The position numbers were made by a program, and so were the translations under genes. From Isoetes taiwanensis (Eukaryota > Streptophyta > Lycopodiopsida > Isoetales > Isoetaceae): a stretch of DNA of 64,000 nt. This document shows, one piece after another, positions 10,657 to 22,244 of this stretch. Numbering within the stretch: position 1 is the stretch's first letter; each line of letters opens with the position of its first letter. Where the stretch lies: positions 434,001 through 498,000 of the forward strand of contig JAJEKV010000035.1 of the NCBI GenBank assembly GCA_021234155.1, read 5' to 3'. The notes under the pieces were generated by a model, which was not told the origin of the DNA, made no database searches, and saw only the letters and a program-made list of their open reading frames with translations.

Positions 10657-13600
10657 AGTGCAGAGCTCTTTGAGGGAGAGATTGGCTTCCAGCTTTGGAA
10701 GGCCAAGGTGATGCAGGCGCTCAAGGTGGACAAACTATGGGACTTGGTTGATCCAACCAAAGAAACTGTCACATCTCTAAAACTGAAAGTTAAAACAGAA
10801 GCATCAGGATCAGAGAGTAAGAAGGAAGATATTTTGGAGGATGAGGAAAAGGAAGAAATTGCCAAAACAATAATTATGGCAAAGTTAGGAGGTGATATTG
10901 TGCTTGAAGTTCAGCACAAGCGCGCAAGAGAAATATGGGCATATCTTCTGAAAAAGTATGAGTCGAAGACATCATCGCAGATCGATGTCCTGGAGATGAA
11001 GCTACGGAACTTGCAATATAAAAAAGGTGATGATTTGAAGATTTTGGTACGCAATCTTAGGCTGCTGATACATGATTTGGAGGGAGCGGGAGTACAGTAT
11101 AATGAGCAACAGAAGGTATTAGCTCTGACCAGAGCATTTCAGATTTCATTTAAGGATCTTGCCATGTTGGTTAGGAGAACAACATCCACTTTGGATGAGG
11201 CAGTGGAGGCAATCAGGACAGAACTCGAGCAAGATGTGCTGGTGAAAGTAACTCCTCCCGTGGAAGGTGAAAAGGAGGAACATCCGGTAACCTTGTATAC
11301 AGGTGGGAGGGGTCGAGGTCGTGGAAGAAGTAGAGGCAGGAGGAGAGAGCATATACAATGCTATGGATGCGAGGAGTTTGGGCATATTAAGGCGGAATGT
11401 CCAAATCGAGAGAGGTGGAGCCGAGGACGTAGTTCGTCTGGTCGAGGGCGGGGACACGCCGTCGTGGCAGCCATTGGGGAGTCGTCAAGTAAAGAAACAC
11501 CAACAATAGGAGTACTTACGGAAGAAAAAGTAAGTAATTTCCCTTCTGAACTTGTGCAAACTATATCCAAAGTCAATATTGAGAAAGAAGCTTCGGATAA
11601 GTCTAATACATTAACTGTAGATTCTGGAGATGAAGTCTCCATAGTGGGCTCACCAGGTATGTTGAAACATATTGAGCCAAATGTGGATTTCAAAGCAGTG
11701 CAGATGGGGAATGGAGCGAAGCAGGAAGTGCATGGCAAAGGGGATTTGCAGTTAATAGTTAATGGAAGGAATGTTTTGAGTGTGCCAAATACATTGTATG
11801 CCCCAGGAATGCTATTTAATTTGATTTCAGTTGCAAATTTGGTAGATAATGGATACGATTTATTCTTTCATAGATATGGATGCAAGTTTATTAAAGGAGG
11901 TATTAAGCTATTTGAAGCTCAAAGGAGAGGGAATTTATTTGAATTAGACGTTGAGGCAATCAAAGATACTATCAATGAAGTATCTCCCCTTGATAGCGTA
12001 AAACTTTGGCACTTAAGGTTGGGTCACGTAAATCACAATAATATTAAGATTGCAAAAAGGGATAATCTGTTAGATGAATTGCATTTTGAAGATACTGAAG
12101 TTGATGAAGTCTGTGAAGCATGCATGTTAGGAAAACAGCATAGATTGGCTTTTAGAAATAAAGGAAGAAGAGCGCATGGATTGCTTGAATTAGTGCATTC
12201 AGATGTGTGTGGGCCAATGCAAGTTGAAAGTCGCGGCGGCAAATCATATTTTGCTACATTTATAGACGATTTCAGTAGACGCGCAAAATGTTATTTCTTA
12301 AAAACCAAGGATCAAGTGTTTGATGCTTTTAGATTGTATGTTGCCGAAGTTGAAAGGGAGACATCATTGCAAGTTAAGCGTTTAAGGTCTGACCTTGGTG
12401 GAGAGTACAGATCGTCAGAATTCAACAGGTATTGCCAGATGCGGGGAATACAAAGACAATACACTTGTAGATATACGCCGCAACAAAAACGCAAAAATCG
12501 CACCATTATGGATGCAGCAAGATCCATGCTTAAGCATGCAGGTCTACCAAACAATCTATGGGGAGAGGCGGTCGCGGCAGCTTGTTATATCCAGAACAGG
12601 TTACCCACAGTTGCAGTGAAAAATGGAGTACCAGAAGAAGTTTGGACGGGGAGAAGACAGTCTGTACGACGGTTTAAAGTCTATGGGTGTCTTGCCTATA
12701 TGTTGATACCAGAAGAATTAAGAAAGAAACTGGATGATCGTAGTGTGTGCACGTTTTTAGTAGGATATGATGAGGAGACGAATGGGTATAGATTGTATGA
12801 CCCAGTCACACGCAAAGTGTATGTGAGTAGAGATGTGGTATTTAATGAGAATGTGCTGTATAAAGACAGAAGGGCTCTAGACCAGTATGAATCTAAGGAA
12901 TGGATACCAATAGAAGATTTGGAACATGGTGGCGAAGAGGAAATAGGGGTTTCAGCACCTAGGGTTGATGAAGCAGACTTAGACTCAGAGACTGATGAGG
13001 TCATAGAACATAATGTTGAGACTGGCACTGAACCGGATGAGGTGCATGAGGTCATAGAGATCGATAGTGCCCCTCATGAGCCGGAACTTGAATCAGAGGA
13101 GGCGCATGAGACTGTGGAGGTCAATAGTGCGCCAGAAACTGGACACCAAGCAGTGGAAAGAAGTGATAGGACAGCAGGGCAAGTCCGACGAAGTGACGCA
13201 GAACGTCTGAAAGCTGAAGTGCCATTTGATACAGGAATGTACGGTAGAGAAGAAAGTGGAAGAACAACAAGACCACGAAAACCGAAGATCCTATCCTGTA
13301 TAGTGGAACCAGAGACGGTAGGGCAAGCAATGAAAGGGCAAGATGCAGACAAATGGAAAGAAGCTATGCAGAATGAGTTGGATTCGTTCAAAAGGACGGG
13401 TACATATGAACTTGTACCACGACCAAAGGATAAAAATGTTGTGGGGAGTAAGTGGATTTTTAAGATCAAAAGGAAGGCGGATGGATCAGTAGAGCGATAT
13501 AAAGCACGTTTGGTTGCAAAGGGGTATACCCAGGAAGAAGGTGTGGATTATAAAGATACCTTCTCTCCTATAGTCAAAATAACTAGCCTAAGAGCACTCA

Positions 13601-14868
13601 TTGCAATTGCAGTACAGGAGGACATGGAGATAAATCATATGGATGTTAAGACGGCGTTTTTGAATGGGGATTTAGAGGAAGAAATCTATATGGAGCAGCC
13701 GCAGGGTTATGAGCAAGGCAACGAAGTAGTGTGCAAATTAAAGAAGGCTATTTACGGGCTTAGACAGGCGGCTAGACAGTGGTATTTGTGCATGAACATG
13801 TTCTTGATCTCCGTCGGATTTATAAAACTAAAGACTGAAGGAAATCTATACATGAAAAAGGATGAGGGTAAATGCTTGATTATGGCTCTCTATGTAGACG
13901 ATTGTGTCATTGTGAGCAATGACAAAACTATGCTGGAAAATTGCAAAACTCTGTTAAAAAGCCGATTTCAAATGACAGACTTGGGAGATCTTGAAAAGTT
14001 GTTGGGAATGGAGGTTCGAAGAGACAGAGGAAGCGGAGTACTTTACCTTACACAAGAGCAAAACATCAGAGGAGTTTTGGCTCGGTTTAGAATGCTTGGT
14101 TGTAATCCAGCAAAAACACCAATGGCATCAGGAGTAAAAATTTGCAGAGAGATGTGTCCAAAAACGTCTGTGGAAGTAAAGGAAATGGAAACAAAACCAT
14201 ACAGGTCTTTGGTTGGGTGCTTACTTTATATTGCAAATTGCACTCGACCGGATATCATGTACGCAGTTAATTTGCTTAGCAGACACAATAATAATCCGGG
14301 AGTGCAGCATTGGTTAGCGGCAAAGAGGGTGCTCAGATATCTAAAAGGAACTATGACGCATGGGATTTGTTTTTCAAAGTCTGCAGAAAACAAACTGGTT
14401 GGATATACAGATGCAGATTGGGGATGAGACATTGATGACAGGAAGTCCACTTCTGGATATATATGCAAACTTGGAGATGCTGCAATATCATGGGCAAGCA
14501 AGAAGCAAGAGTGCGTCGCCAAATCTAGCGCAGAAGCAGAGTATGTAGCGGTATCCATGGCAGCATCGGAAATAATTTGGTTACGCAGAATGCTTAGAGA
14601 ATTAGGGTGTTTATCAACAGATGCCACCACACTATACTGTGATAACAAGAGTGGAGTAGCAATGACCAGAAATCCAGTACATCACTCCCGAACGAAGCAT
14701 ATTGAAATACACCATCATTTCATACGAGATGAGGTGGAAAAGGGGGAGATAGATGTGAAGTATATATCAACAAAATTACAGCAGGCCGATATGCTCACAA
14801 AGGTTCTTTCTGGACCTAAGCTAGCAGTTGCTAAGTCCCAAGTAGGGGTCATGGATTGCAAAGGCTAA
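10657..14868 (+). pseudogene. copia gag-pol polyprotein (one stop codon, damaged integrase)
   Basis: The frame is already open at the Helitron boundary (LFEGEIGFQLWKAK), so gag's true start lies upstream of the Helitron; the first in-frame ATG is 10,711. Residues counted from 10,708: gag; CCHC zinc knuckle CYGCEEFGHIKAEC (218-231); protease DSG (305-307); integrase zinc region beginning LWHLRLGH (about 433); integrase core Asp499 and Asp562; reverse transcriptase with YVDD at 1062-1065; RNase H (TDADW, AEAEY, DNKSG). The usual integrase TPQQNGVAERKN is shortened to TPQQKRKN at 591-598, an apparent 12-base in-frame deletion that removes the third catalytic residue (Glu). TGA at 14,425-14,427 stops translation within RNase H. 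The same frame then continues cleanly to TAA at 14,866. Confidence 0.93.
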
Positions 14869-14877
14869 GGGGGAGAA
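14867..14877 (+). promoter_or_regulatory. Polypurine tract
   Basis: AAGGGGGAGAA directly precedes the 3' LTR and overlaps the pol stop codon. This is the expected plus-strand primer of a copia element. Confidence 0.85.
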
Positions 14878-15264
14878 TGTTGAAAATAATAGCCTTGCAA
14901 TCCACGTGTCATAGGGGACAGGTGTTGATAACCGGCTGGGTTACACCAAGCGGCTGGAATTGGGAAAGCCGCGTTCAGGGATTGGAAGCAAAATAAAAAA
15001 AGGCAGAAGATCAGATCGATCGATGGATCGCAGGGCGGATTAGAGAAGGCAGATTGATACTATTGGAGAGGGTGCAAAGGAGGAGATCCGGTGGTCAGAA
15101 CCTTCCTGTTTGTTCTGACTAAATCTGGCTGCGAAGTCTTGCCTGCCGGATTTGCTGTCTGCAAGCTTCAACCAAGCAGGGATCAATTGGGGGAGATTGC
15201 AAGCTGCTTGGGTTCTCGGAGAAGGTATTGGTGGACGGATCTGCTCAGGGAACTAATTGCAATA
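14878..15264 (+). repeat. 3' LTR of the copia element
   Basis: 387 bases, starting TGTTG and ending CAATA (the 5' copy ends CAACA). It is followed by AATCC, the right target-site copy. The 3' end mutation breaks the terminal CA that integrase needs, a small further defect. Confidence 0.93.
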
Positions 15265-15269
15265 AATCC

Positions 15270-15610
15270 GGCAATAGAGAGAGATCTGCTTCAGAACTAA
15301 CTCAGTCCAGGAAACTCAGCTCTTGAGATCCATCAATTTGAACCGATGAAAGCTAAGCTTCGCTTTTAATTCCGGTGAAAAAAATGCATCGGCCCAGAAA
15401 CTACTGTGTGCCTTTGAGCAATTTAAAACCAACGAATTGCAGGATAAAACCAGTTAATTGCAACCTTAGAATAAGGGAAAATCAGGTAGCATGGCTTTAA
15501 TTTCAAATCCGGTGAGAAAATCCATCGGCCCCTTTCTAAACGCTTTCTAAAGTGCATCTTCTGACTAATTTTGATCCAAGTAATTTGAAGCCTCCAGGCT
15601 CAAAAACACA
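15270..15610. other. Spacer between copia and inverted-repeat element
   Basis: No gene visible. It holds two imperfect copies of a segment around TCCGGTGA then CATCGGCCC (about 15,371-15,394 and 15,509-15,533). Confidence 0.5.
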
Positions 15611-15614
15611 CAGC

Positions 15615-16060
15615 GTCGGAACTCCGTATATCTCAAGCGGGATGTGGGTTAATGTGGCCAAAAAATTTTGGGTTAATGTGGCCATGCCACATTAACCACT
15701 GGTTAATGTGGCCATCCGATATCAGCCGTGGTTAATGTGGCCAAAAAAGTGGTTAATGTGGCCAAAAACCAGCTTCAAAAGCTCATGGCTTGGGGGGCAA
15801 AAATTTCAATCGACTGGTTCTTTCTGCTCTATGGGCAGTTTGATTCGATCTAAAAACCATGCCAATCGCTTCATCTACCTCTTTTATGCTAGATCAGTGA
15901 AGAGAGGAAGAGATTTGAAGCAAAATGGAGCCGGATCGACCAAAAAACACCAAAAACGCGCCAAAACAGTTTGGTTTGGGCTTCAAACCGCTTTGTTCTT
16001 CATGGTCGATACAAAGGCCACATTAACCACATCCCGCTTGAGATATACGGCGTTCCCACA
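15615..16060. mobile_element. Terminal-inverted-repeat (MITE-like) element
   Basis: The left end (15,618-15,660) contains CCGTATATCTCAAGCGGGAT then GTTAATGTGGCC. The right end (16,016-16,056) is its reverse complement with about two differences, giving roughly 40-bp inverted repeats. The left arm is followed by further GGTTAATGTGGCCA copies at about 15,654-15,763, some inverted, which look like subterminal repeats. A 120-codon frame (15,708-16,070) runs through the element and out over the right arm; I do not take it as a gene. No target duplication is clear. Confidence 0.65.
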
Positions 16061-17460
16061 ACGTCTGTGAATGCATTTCTGAAGAAGTAATTTTTTGTTA
16101 ACTTGGTTAGTTGAATTCAGTTTAAGCCCTAGTTGCACATGGAATTGGGAATATTAGTCAGAAATTAAGGAGATGGAGGCACTAAAGGTGCTTCGGTAGG
16201 GCCCCATCAAGTATTTACCTTATAACAGGAGACGGCAAACAAAACCGCAGGGGGAATTCATATTACAGATTGAAGACACAATACCAACACACTGCGGCAT
16301 CATTGAAAATAAAGGTGCCGGATTGAAGCGTTCAATGGTTCTAAATCCCACAATTTCGAATCTCACTATTTCCGGCAAGTGCATGCCGTTCTTGAGCGAA
16401 TCAATTTGTAAAATTCTCGCGCCGGTTTGGACATATCGTCCCGGCTATGGCTGGATTGATCAAAGACTGCTCATAGCTCGATAATATCCTACAACAATGT
16501 GGGGACAGGGTTTTCGTAAAAAATTGGTCTCGAGCCGAGGCAATTTTGATGCCGTGTTGTGGCGCCTCTCCCGCACTGTAGATTCAAAAAGAAATTGGCG
16601 AAGCCAATTCCAGGCCCGCCAGTGGCGGCGGCCATCTTCCTATTTTCTAGTCAGATCGCCACGTGGTTGCCCACTATTGGCGTGCTCACCTATTTAAGCT
16701 CAATGGTTCTTCAAATTCAACCATTGATTCCAATGACATAACACATTGCCATATTACGCCATATTTAACCATATGGCATAAAATATGTTATTTGCCATTA
16801 ACGTGGCCAGCCTAAGCATGTTTGGTCAGAAGATTTGGTCAAGAAGATTTCCTTGGGAGCACAAGCCCCATGCTCAATCAAAGTTTAGAATAGACAACCA
16901 ACATTATACATCGAACTTGGTTTTAAATGGTTGGGCGGACTTATCATTTTGAAGCACAAGTAAAGCACAAACAAAATTGGTAGAAAAAAATGGGGAAGAG
17001 GAAACAATCCCAAGTGGATTATCATATCTCGGCCTATTCCTGTGGGCATAGATTCTGTCTAAGAAGCTAAATAGGAAAATTATGTTTGGTAATTATGTGC
17101 AGGTGGATCCCTAGCCAATCTTTTATTCTTCCACGGCCTCGCCCATTTTAAGATATTTTTTTAAACATGGTTGTATAGTAGTAGCGACATCACCATAAGT
17201 ATGTTCAAAATTTTGAGCCTTTTGAGCCTAAATACTCCATCATTTACAACGGTTGCAATTTGAACGAACTCAACACTCTGAGTATCAACCAAATCTTTAG
17301 GCATTCTTTGAGAAGGAACAACATCTAGATTCCTTTAACCCGTTTTCAAAAGGAGTATGTTGCCATACTGTTTTAGCGGTAGCTCACAAATTCCTATAGT
17401 TTACATGGTCTACAACTCGGCATTTTAATGGTTGAGCTGTGTCTTGAAAGCACAACCATA
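16061..17460. other. Intergenic stretch, nothing recognised
   Basis: AT-rich sequence with only short open frames (largest about 66 codons near 16,497). I find no conserved domain, transposon end or RNA gene. Confidence 0.5.
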
Positions 17461-17600
17461 GGGGCTTTTATTTTATTTTAAATTCTTGGATGGATTTGCA
17501 ATTTGATTTGAGATCTATTGATTCCAACCATGGGGGCTTTTATTTTATTTTAAATTCTTGGATGGATTTGCAATTTGATTTGAGATCTATTGATTCCGCT
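17461..17600. repeat. 72-bp tandem duplication
   Basis: GGGGCTTTTATTTTATTTTA through GAGATCTATTGATTCC occurs twice in a row (starts 17,461 and 17,533), almost identical. A small open frame across it (17,490-17,813) owes its repeat to this. Confidence 0.85.
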
Positions 17601-17903
17601 GACAAAATTCAAAGAGACATGAGGAACCAACTTGAGGTTAAAATTCTATATATTATTTGTGTATTGTTATATTGTGGATTATGCAATCTAACAAAAATAA
17701 TAACTGTAAGAATTGCATTAATTTTGTATGGTATCAAATTCCTATATAGAGAATGTAAAAAATCGAGGCAATCATATCTGGCTTCGACTCCCAGAGGTGC
17801 AACAAAAACTTAAAAAAAAAAAGCACGACACCCACAAACTCATATCTATACCCAGCTGCCACGACAAAAAGGGCGCTGGCTCCGCCAACGCTAAATTCTT
17901 GTA

Positions 17904-18235
17904 TCTTATATTATAATGTTATGTAATTTTTTTTTTTGTCTTTGTTGAAGAGATGGGTCGTTCGCCCTTCCCGCCTCTCGTCCAAGTTACAGAGGCCAGA
18001 CCGTCTTCCTTTCCAGGACGCTTTTCCTCCAGCCAATGGACATGGAATGTTCTGCACTTTGTCGCTCTTTGTTGTCTTGACCAATCTCTCATATCGGCAA
18101 CAGAGTTATTTGGAGATTATTTGGATTTTGTCTTCAACGAAGACAAAAAAAAATTCTCGGCCTTTGGATCAAGGTCATTAAATCTCAGCCATAGATTTTA
18201 CGGCGTGGTCCATTACATAACATTATAATATAAGA
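17904..18235. mobile_element. Element with two inverted Helitron-type 5' ends
   Basis: The left end begins TCTTATATTATAATGTTATG. The right end is the exact reverse complement of the same first 24 bases, and continues into the subterminal GGACCACGCC motif seen in the window's Helitrons. No Helitron 3' hairpin or CTAGT is present between them. It could be a fold-back derivative, or a short element using the 5' end twice. The interior 17,978-18,122 copies the sequence just outside its right end. Confidence 0.65.
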
Positions 18236-18384
18236 TCTTTCGTCCAAGTTACAGAGGCCAGACCGTCTTCCTTTCCAGGACGCTTTTCCTCCAGCCAATG
18301 GACATGGAATGTTCTGCACTTTGTCGCTCTTTGTTGTCTTGACCAGTCTCTCATATCGGCAACATAGTTATTTGGAGATTATTG
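17978..18384. repeat. 145-bp direct repeat, one copy inside and one beside the element
   Basis: 17,978-18,122 and 18,240-18,384 match with about three differences, for example CCAATCTC against CCAGTCTC. The segment encodes CCLDQSLISATELFGDY in one frame and looks like an exon of an unrecognised gene. The outer copy continues rightward to a possible donor splice site near 18,474 (CATCAG|GTAATG). A related exon end (GCCCAAGCATCAG|GTATTG) occurs near 24,599. Confidence 0.7.
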
Positions 18385-19423
18385 GAGGACAACACAAATC
18401 TAGGGCTTCTACGATGTACATCCATGGAGGTGAACTCGAGCTTTGCTTTGGCCCAAGCATCAGGTAATGCATAAAGATAAAATCATTCTTATTCAAATAA
18501 TTGCCAAGTTCTTAATGAACCAGTGCTAGGTAAGGCACTCTCGATTTAGGATTGTTGCTTCGGCAAAGAAAGGAATCTGGCGGTGGAATACAGAACAAAG
18601 ATACAGATTTAAACAGGGTTTATTCACAAATGGTTAGGTTTTCTGGAGCTTAAGATGGCCGGAATCGGGAAGCTGTGCTATTAAAGGCGGAGCACTAAAA
18701 CCTGTGACCCAAGATGGTTCTAATAATGGAGGATGTTCAGGGGTCCGATTTGCTCATGTATTCTTAACTTTAATGTCATTCGAAAGTTTCAGTAGATTTG
18801 CAGGTTCCTGGTGCTTCTGAAGAGAATTGGCCGTACTTTACAGGAATTTTTTTGAGATTTGAAGTTATGAGCAAGGAAAAAGTATAGGCTAGAAAAGAAG
18901 AGAAACCTTTACAGTATAAAATTGTATTCTCACTTTTGCTTCATAGAATCCTTCACATGGCATAATTATACAGAAGTCTGCCTAACAGCAAAAACATCTC
19001 TCCTACACAGATCTGGAGATAGATATGTATATGTAAACAATTTAGACAGAAGAACTGGAAATAGAAATATGTCAGAGTCAGTTATACTTCTGTATATATT
19101 TCTACATATGCATAATTAATATATGCTTCTCAAAATAGTATTTAAATCACCACGTTTGGAACATATTATGTTGAAGACTGTTGCAGTTGAACCTTCGTCA
19201 GGAGACATTGCGTGGACTATTGAGTCATTGGTTGGCTCGCAGGAGACAGAAGGCAACCCCCTGCACATTTGGCAAATGGAGACATGCCATTGCCAATACA
19301 CTGAGATCATCACTCTCATAGAGGACCGAGTGAGTCTTCACATGATGACATGGATGTCTTTGCCGCCGAAGTTTTCAACTACTTTGCCCCATCTATTATC
19401 GTAGAGGGTTCACAAGGTGGACC
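18385..19423. other. Probable remnants of an unrecognised gene
   Basis: Apart from the exon-like end near 18,474 I see no assignable domain. A 93-codon frame (19,123-19,404) reads GDIAWTIESLVGSQETEGN; it looks coding-like but is unrecognised. It may belong to the same captured gene block as the WDR48-like exons that follow. Confidence 0.35.
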
Positions 19424-20110
19424 ATGGAGGAAGAAGGCCACAGAGACTTAGATGGTAGAGAAGATGAAAAAGAGCTCCCTAAGTGGTGTATTGATTGTGT
19501 CATTCATGGTCAAATCCCACCACGAGAACATGCAAAGTATGAAGCACTTTTGTCCTTTCATTTATGCAAGGCGCAAAAAACATATTACTATGAAATTGAC
19601 CTATGCATTGTTGCTTCTTTTTTTATATGCAGGTACATCTTCTTTCTTCGCTTGTTTCACGCAGGCAAGCTTAGTCGCCACGTATTTTGAGAATACAAAA
19701 GGTACAGATTGTTTAGATGAGCTCGGGTTGTGCATTCTTGTGTACAGGTTGTTAACTATGTTTTGGAAAAGCTGGTTGTGGAGAAACTGCAGAGAGGAAA
19801 GTGGCGATGAACAAGCAAAGAACTCGCGACAGTTGGGCCAACAGCCGGTGGGAAGTGCTCTTGCTACCTATCGATCAGGTTTTACGGTCTTGGCGCAGAA
19901 GCCTAAACCTGTTATAGAGATCTTATGCAATCAGCCAGGTGGGCAAATTGTTTGAGCTTTTTAATATGTGAAATTTTATGGACTCCTTTGCTTGAATATT
20001 TTTGATCAACATAAATCTAGGTCTTACCCCGGAGATGAGTCTAGCAACAGTTCGGGCTTACATTTGGAAGAAGCCGGAAGACCTTTGCTTATATTATCAT
20101 GCTATTTCAA
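19424..20110 (+). pseudogene. WDR48/UAF1-like C-terminal exon remnants
   Basis: WDR48 (UAF1) is a WD-repeat protein that activates ubiquitin-specific proteases. Exon-like pieces recall its C-terminal part. The first is ELPKWCIDCVIHGQIPPREH (about 19,480-19,540). A second piece after an intron starts TQGKLS (near 19,660). The third, after a TGTACAG acceptor, gives VVNYVLEKLVVEKLQRGKW (about 19,747-19,805). The last is PEMSLATVRAYIWKKPEDL (about 20,028-20,085). Frame shifts and stops break the joins, so no protein can be made. Assignment is from motif memory. Upstream WD repeats are not seen. Confidence 0.5.
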
Positions 20111-20900
20111 ATCACCGATGCATGCTTTGTGGAAGCTCTTCATTGTTACTATGGCCTTGCTATGACATCACATATGCGGACATCTCGGATGAGGATCTGA
20201 TAAACAAAGGCGGTTTGTGGAGATGTAAACAAGTCATCAAATTACGCATGTCTTGTGGGGCATGTTGATCTTTGGTTTTGTCACATTGAGATGCCTACAA
20301 TCCAACCAGCATATAGACATGGCCCATGTGTGGCTGTTGGGTGAGTTCGATTTCAATTGAAGATGAATATCTAACAGGTTCCATACGGTCCGTCATTTGT
20401 TTTGGACTGGCGGGCTTATGGACTCCATATTAAATGGAAGAGTGGTGATTGGCATCATAAGAGATGGCAAGCATTAGAAGATTCTTCTTCCACTCTTATA
20501 TGATTCTTTTATGAACTAGAGGCATTGATGGGCATGCCTTTCTATCACGTGGAGGCCTGCTCAATGAGTGATTATTGAACTTTATGTGAATAGGAGGATG
20601 ACGTGCACTAAGGTTCAAGCAAGTATGCGGGTCACATCAAGAACATTTTTTGGACTAATAATAAGTCTATATATATAGGGTATAAGAGATGTAAGTGTGT
20701 TTGAGGTAGAAGGTTCACAATTATGTTATTGTCGAATCAAAGAAATATAATAAGACAATACTATACATAAAAGGCGGAAAGAGTAAAAAAGACAAAGAAT
20801 GGAGGTCAAAGTTAAAACAAGCTTACGTCCCACATAAGCATTTGTCCCACATAGGGTTGTTTGAAAATTGTGGGACTAAAGAAAAACGACATAGGGTGTA
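20111..20900. other. Spacer, nothing recognised
   Basis: The first 150 bases may continue the WDR48-like remnant. The remainder has no recognised gene. It runs into the LINE sequence, whose exact 5' edge is uncertain. Confidence 0.4.
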
Positions 20901-22244
20901 TAGGTGGGCGCCTATCATTATAAGGGTGCATCCCCATTAGGGAGTTTGAAGCCTTGCCTTTGCTTTGTAGGCAAACTTTTTTGCCTTAATCCTTTGTCCT
21001 CCAACCCAATTTTATCCTGTGTCAAAGGCAATCGACTTTTTGAAAGTAAATGCGTGCATGTAGAGTTGCCACAGGCCTTGTTGTATGGTCTCCGCCTTTC
21101 CCACATGCATCCCCTTTTCTCACGGGGGGTGTTGCGGGCTTGGGATCACGTCGTGTGCTCTTCCAGCCTAGATTATGCCTCGGTTTATCACCACTCTTCT
21201 CCTTTCTTGTGGGTTCCTCTACCCCCGGCGTACTTGCCCTTGGTCGCCCCTTACGTGCATGCTCCTGGACTTGAGGGCCGCTTTGGAGGCGAGCCGCTCT
21301 TTGTGCTCACCTTGGAGGATTGGTATTGGGATGGTCAGCTAGCCGTGGGAGTTCTTCGAGCTCGCTTACTGAAGGGCGATGGCCCAGGGCTATCACGGGA
21401 ACAAGTGGCGGGGAGTATTCCGCTACACATACCTATAGTCCCTCGGGGTGATGTGGTGGTGCAGGTTGGAAGGTTCATCCGGATGTTGTATCTTCTTGTT
21501 TTGTGCGGTCTTGTTACCGGGTGTTGGCTATTCATGACACTCCGCCCCCCCTTGGGCAAGTGGTCTCTGCAGCTTCCAGGGTTCTCGATGGCGCTTCGGT
21601 TTGGACGTGGACATGGAGCTCACTTCCCCTAACGAAGGTTGGTGCTTATGTGGCAGGTGGTGCACCATTTGTATCGAGGGTGAATGTCCTTGTGAGTCGG
21701 TTTAGGCGGGTGTGAGCCCTCTTTGCCCTTGTTGTGGCCTTCATCGGGAGATATGGGAGCATTATGCGGTTTTATGCCCTCACTTGCGGGTTGCACGGGA
21801 TTGGGTGGGGGCTCTGTTTCAGGTGAGATTGAATAGCCAACAATTCTTTGCTTCATGTATATCCTGGTGCTTGGCAACAGACGGGCAGCAAGCCTTGCAT
21901 CCGTCGCGTGGCTTGGTTGGTGTGGTTGATTTGGAAGCGGCGGCGGTTGTGGATCTTCGGGGATTCGGCACTGCGCAAACCTCTCGATTCCTCGACTCAG
22001 GTACAAGCTATTTCAAAGCTTTTTGGTGTTCCCGGGATTAGTAGAGCGGAAGTTTTCCATTTGGCGGGACTTCTTGGGTGTGGTAGATGGTGATGGCCAG
22101 TTTGTACAGCAGTAGAGTTGCAGTTGTTGTGGAGTGTCGAGGTATCACTGTCTCTTTGGGGCAGTTCTCCTTCCTCCTCACTTGCTTTGTAACATTATCA
22201 TTCTTTTAATATATTGCTGACACAGTTCTTCAAAAAAAAAAAAA
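20901..22244 (+). mobile_element. L1-type LINE, 5'-truncated 3' end
   Basis: The 3' part of an L1-type ORF2 is present in broken frames. About 21,715-21,800 reads CPCCGLHREIWEHYAVLCPH, the CCHC-type zinc finger typical of the reverse transcriptase C-terminus of plant LINEs. Upstream, 20,904-21,632 is a 242-codon open piece I cannot align with certainty. The 3' end has an untranslated stretch and then a 13-base poly(A) run (about 22,232-22,244), as expected for L1 insertion. Truncation at the 5' end is usual for LINE copies. Confidence 0.65.

Larger units (their letters stand above)
6452..15269 (+). mobile_element. Ty1/copia LTR retrotransposon with nested Helitron
   Basis: Both LTRs are present and flanked by the same 5 bases, AATCC (6,452-6,456 and 15,265-15,269), which is the target-site duplication. 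Between them lie a primer-binding site, a leader interrupted by a 3.76-kb Helitron, a gag-pol frame and a polypurine tract. By eye the LTRs differ at about four positions in 387, so insertion was fairly recent. Without the Helitron the element would be about 5 kb, an ordinary copia length. The integrase has lost its catalytic Glu region and RNase H has a stop codon, so this copy cannot move on its own; its LTRs and primer site still look usable in trans. Confidence 0.95.

Noticed and set aside
14428-14868. Frameshift between the two parts of copia RNase H
   Set aside because: Both sides are in the same frame; only a TGA separates them.
6452-15269. LTR ending at the shared TGCA (384 bases)
   Set aside because: With that edge no target duplication exists. 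Extending by three bases gives TGTTG...CAACA ends and a perfect AATCC duplication.
15708-16070. 120-codon open frame as a gene
   Set aside because: It begins inside subterminal repeats and runs across the right inverted repeat; the peptide shows no domain.
20904-21632. 242-codon frame as a host gene
   Set aside because: It leads, through a frameshift, into a LINE zinc finger and a poly(A) end, so it is better taken as LINE sequence.
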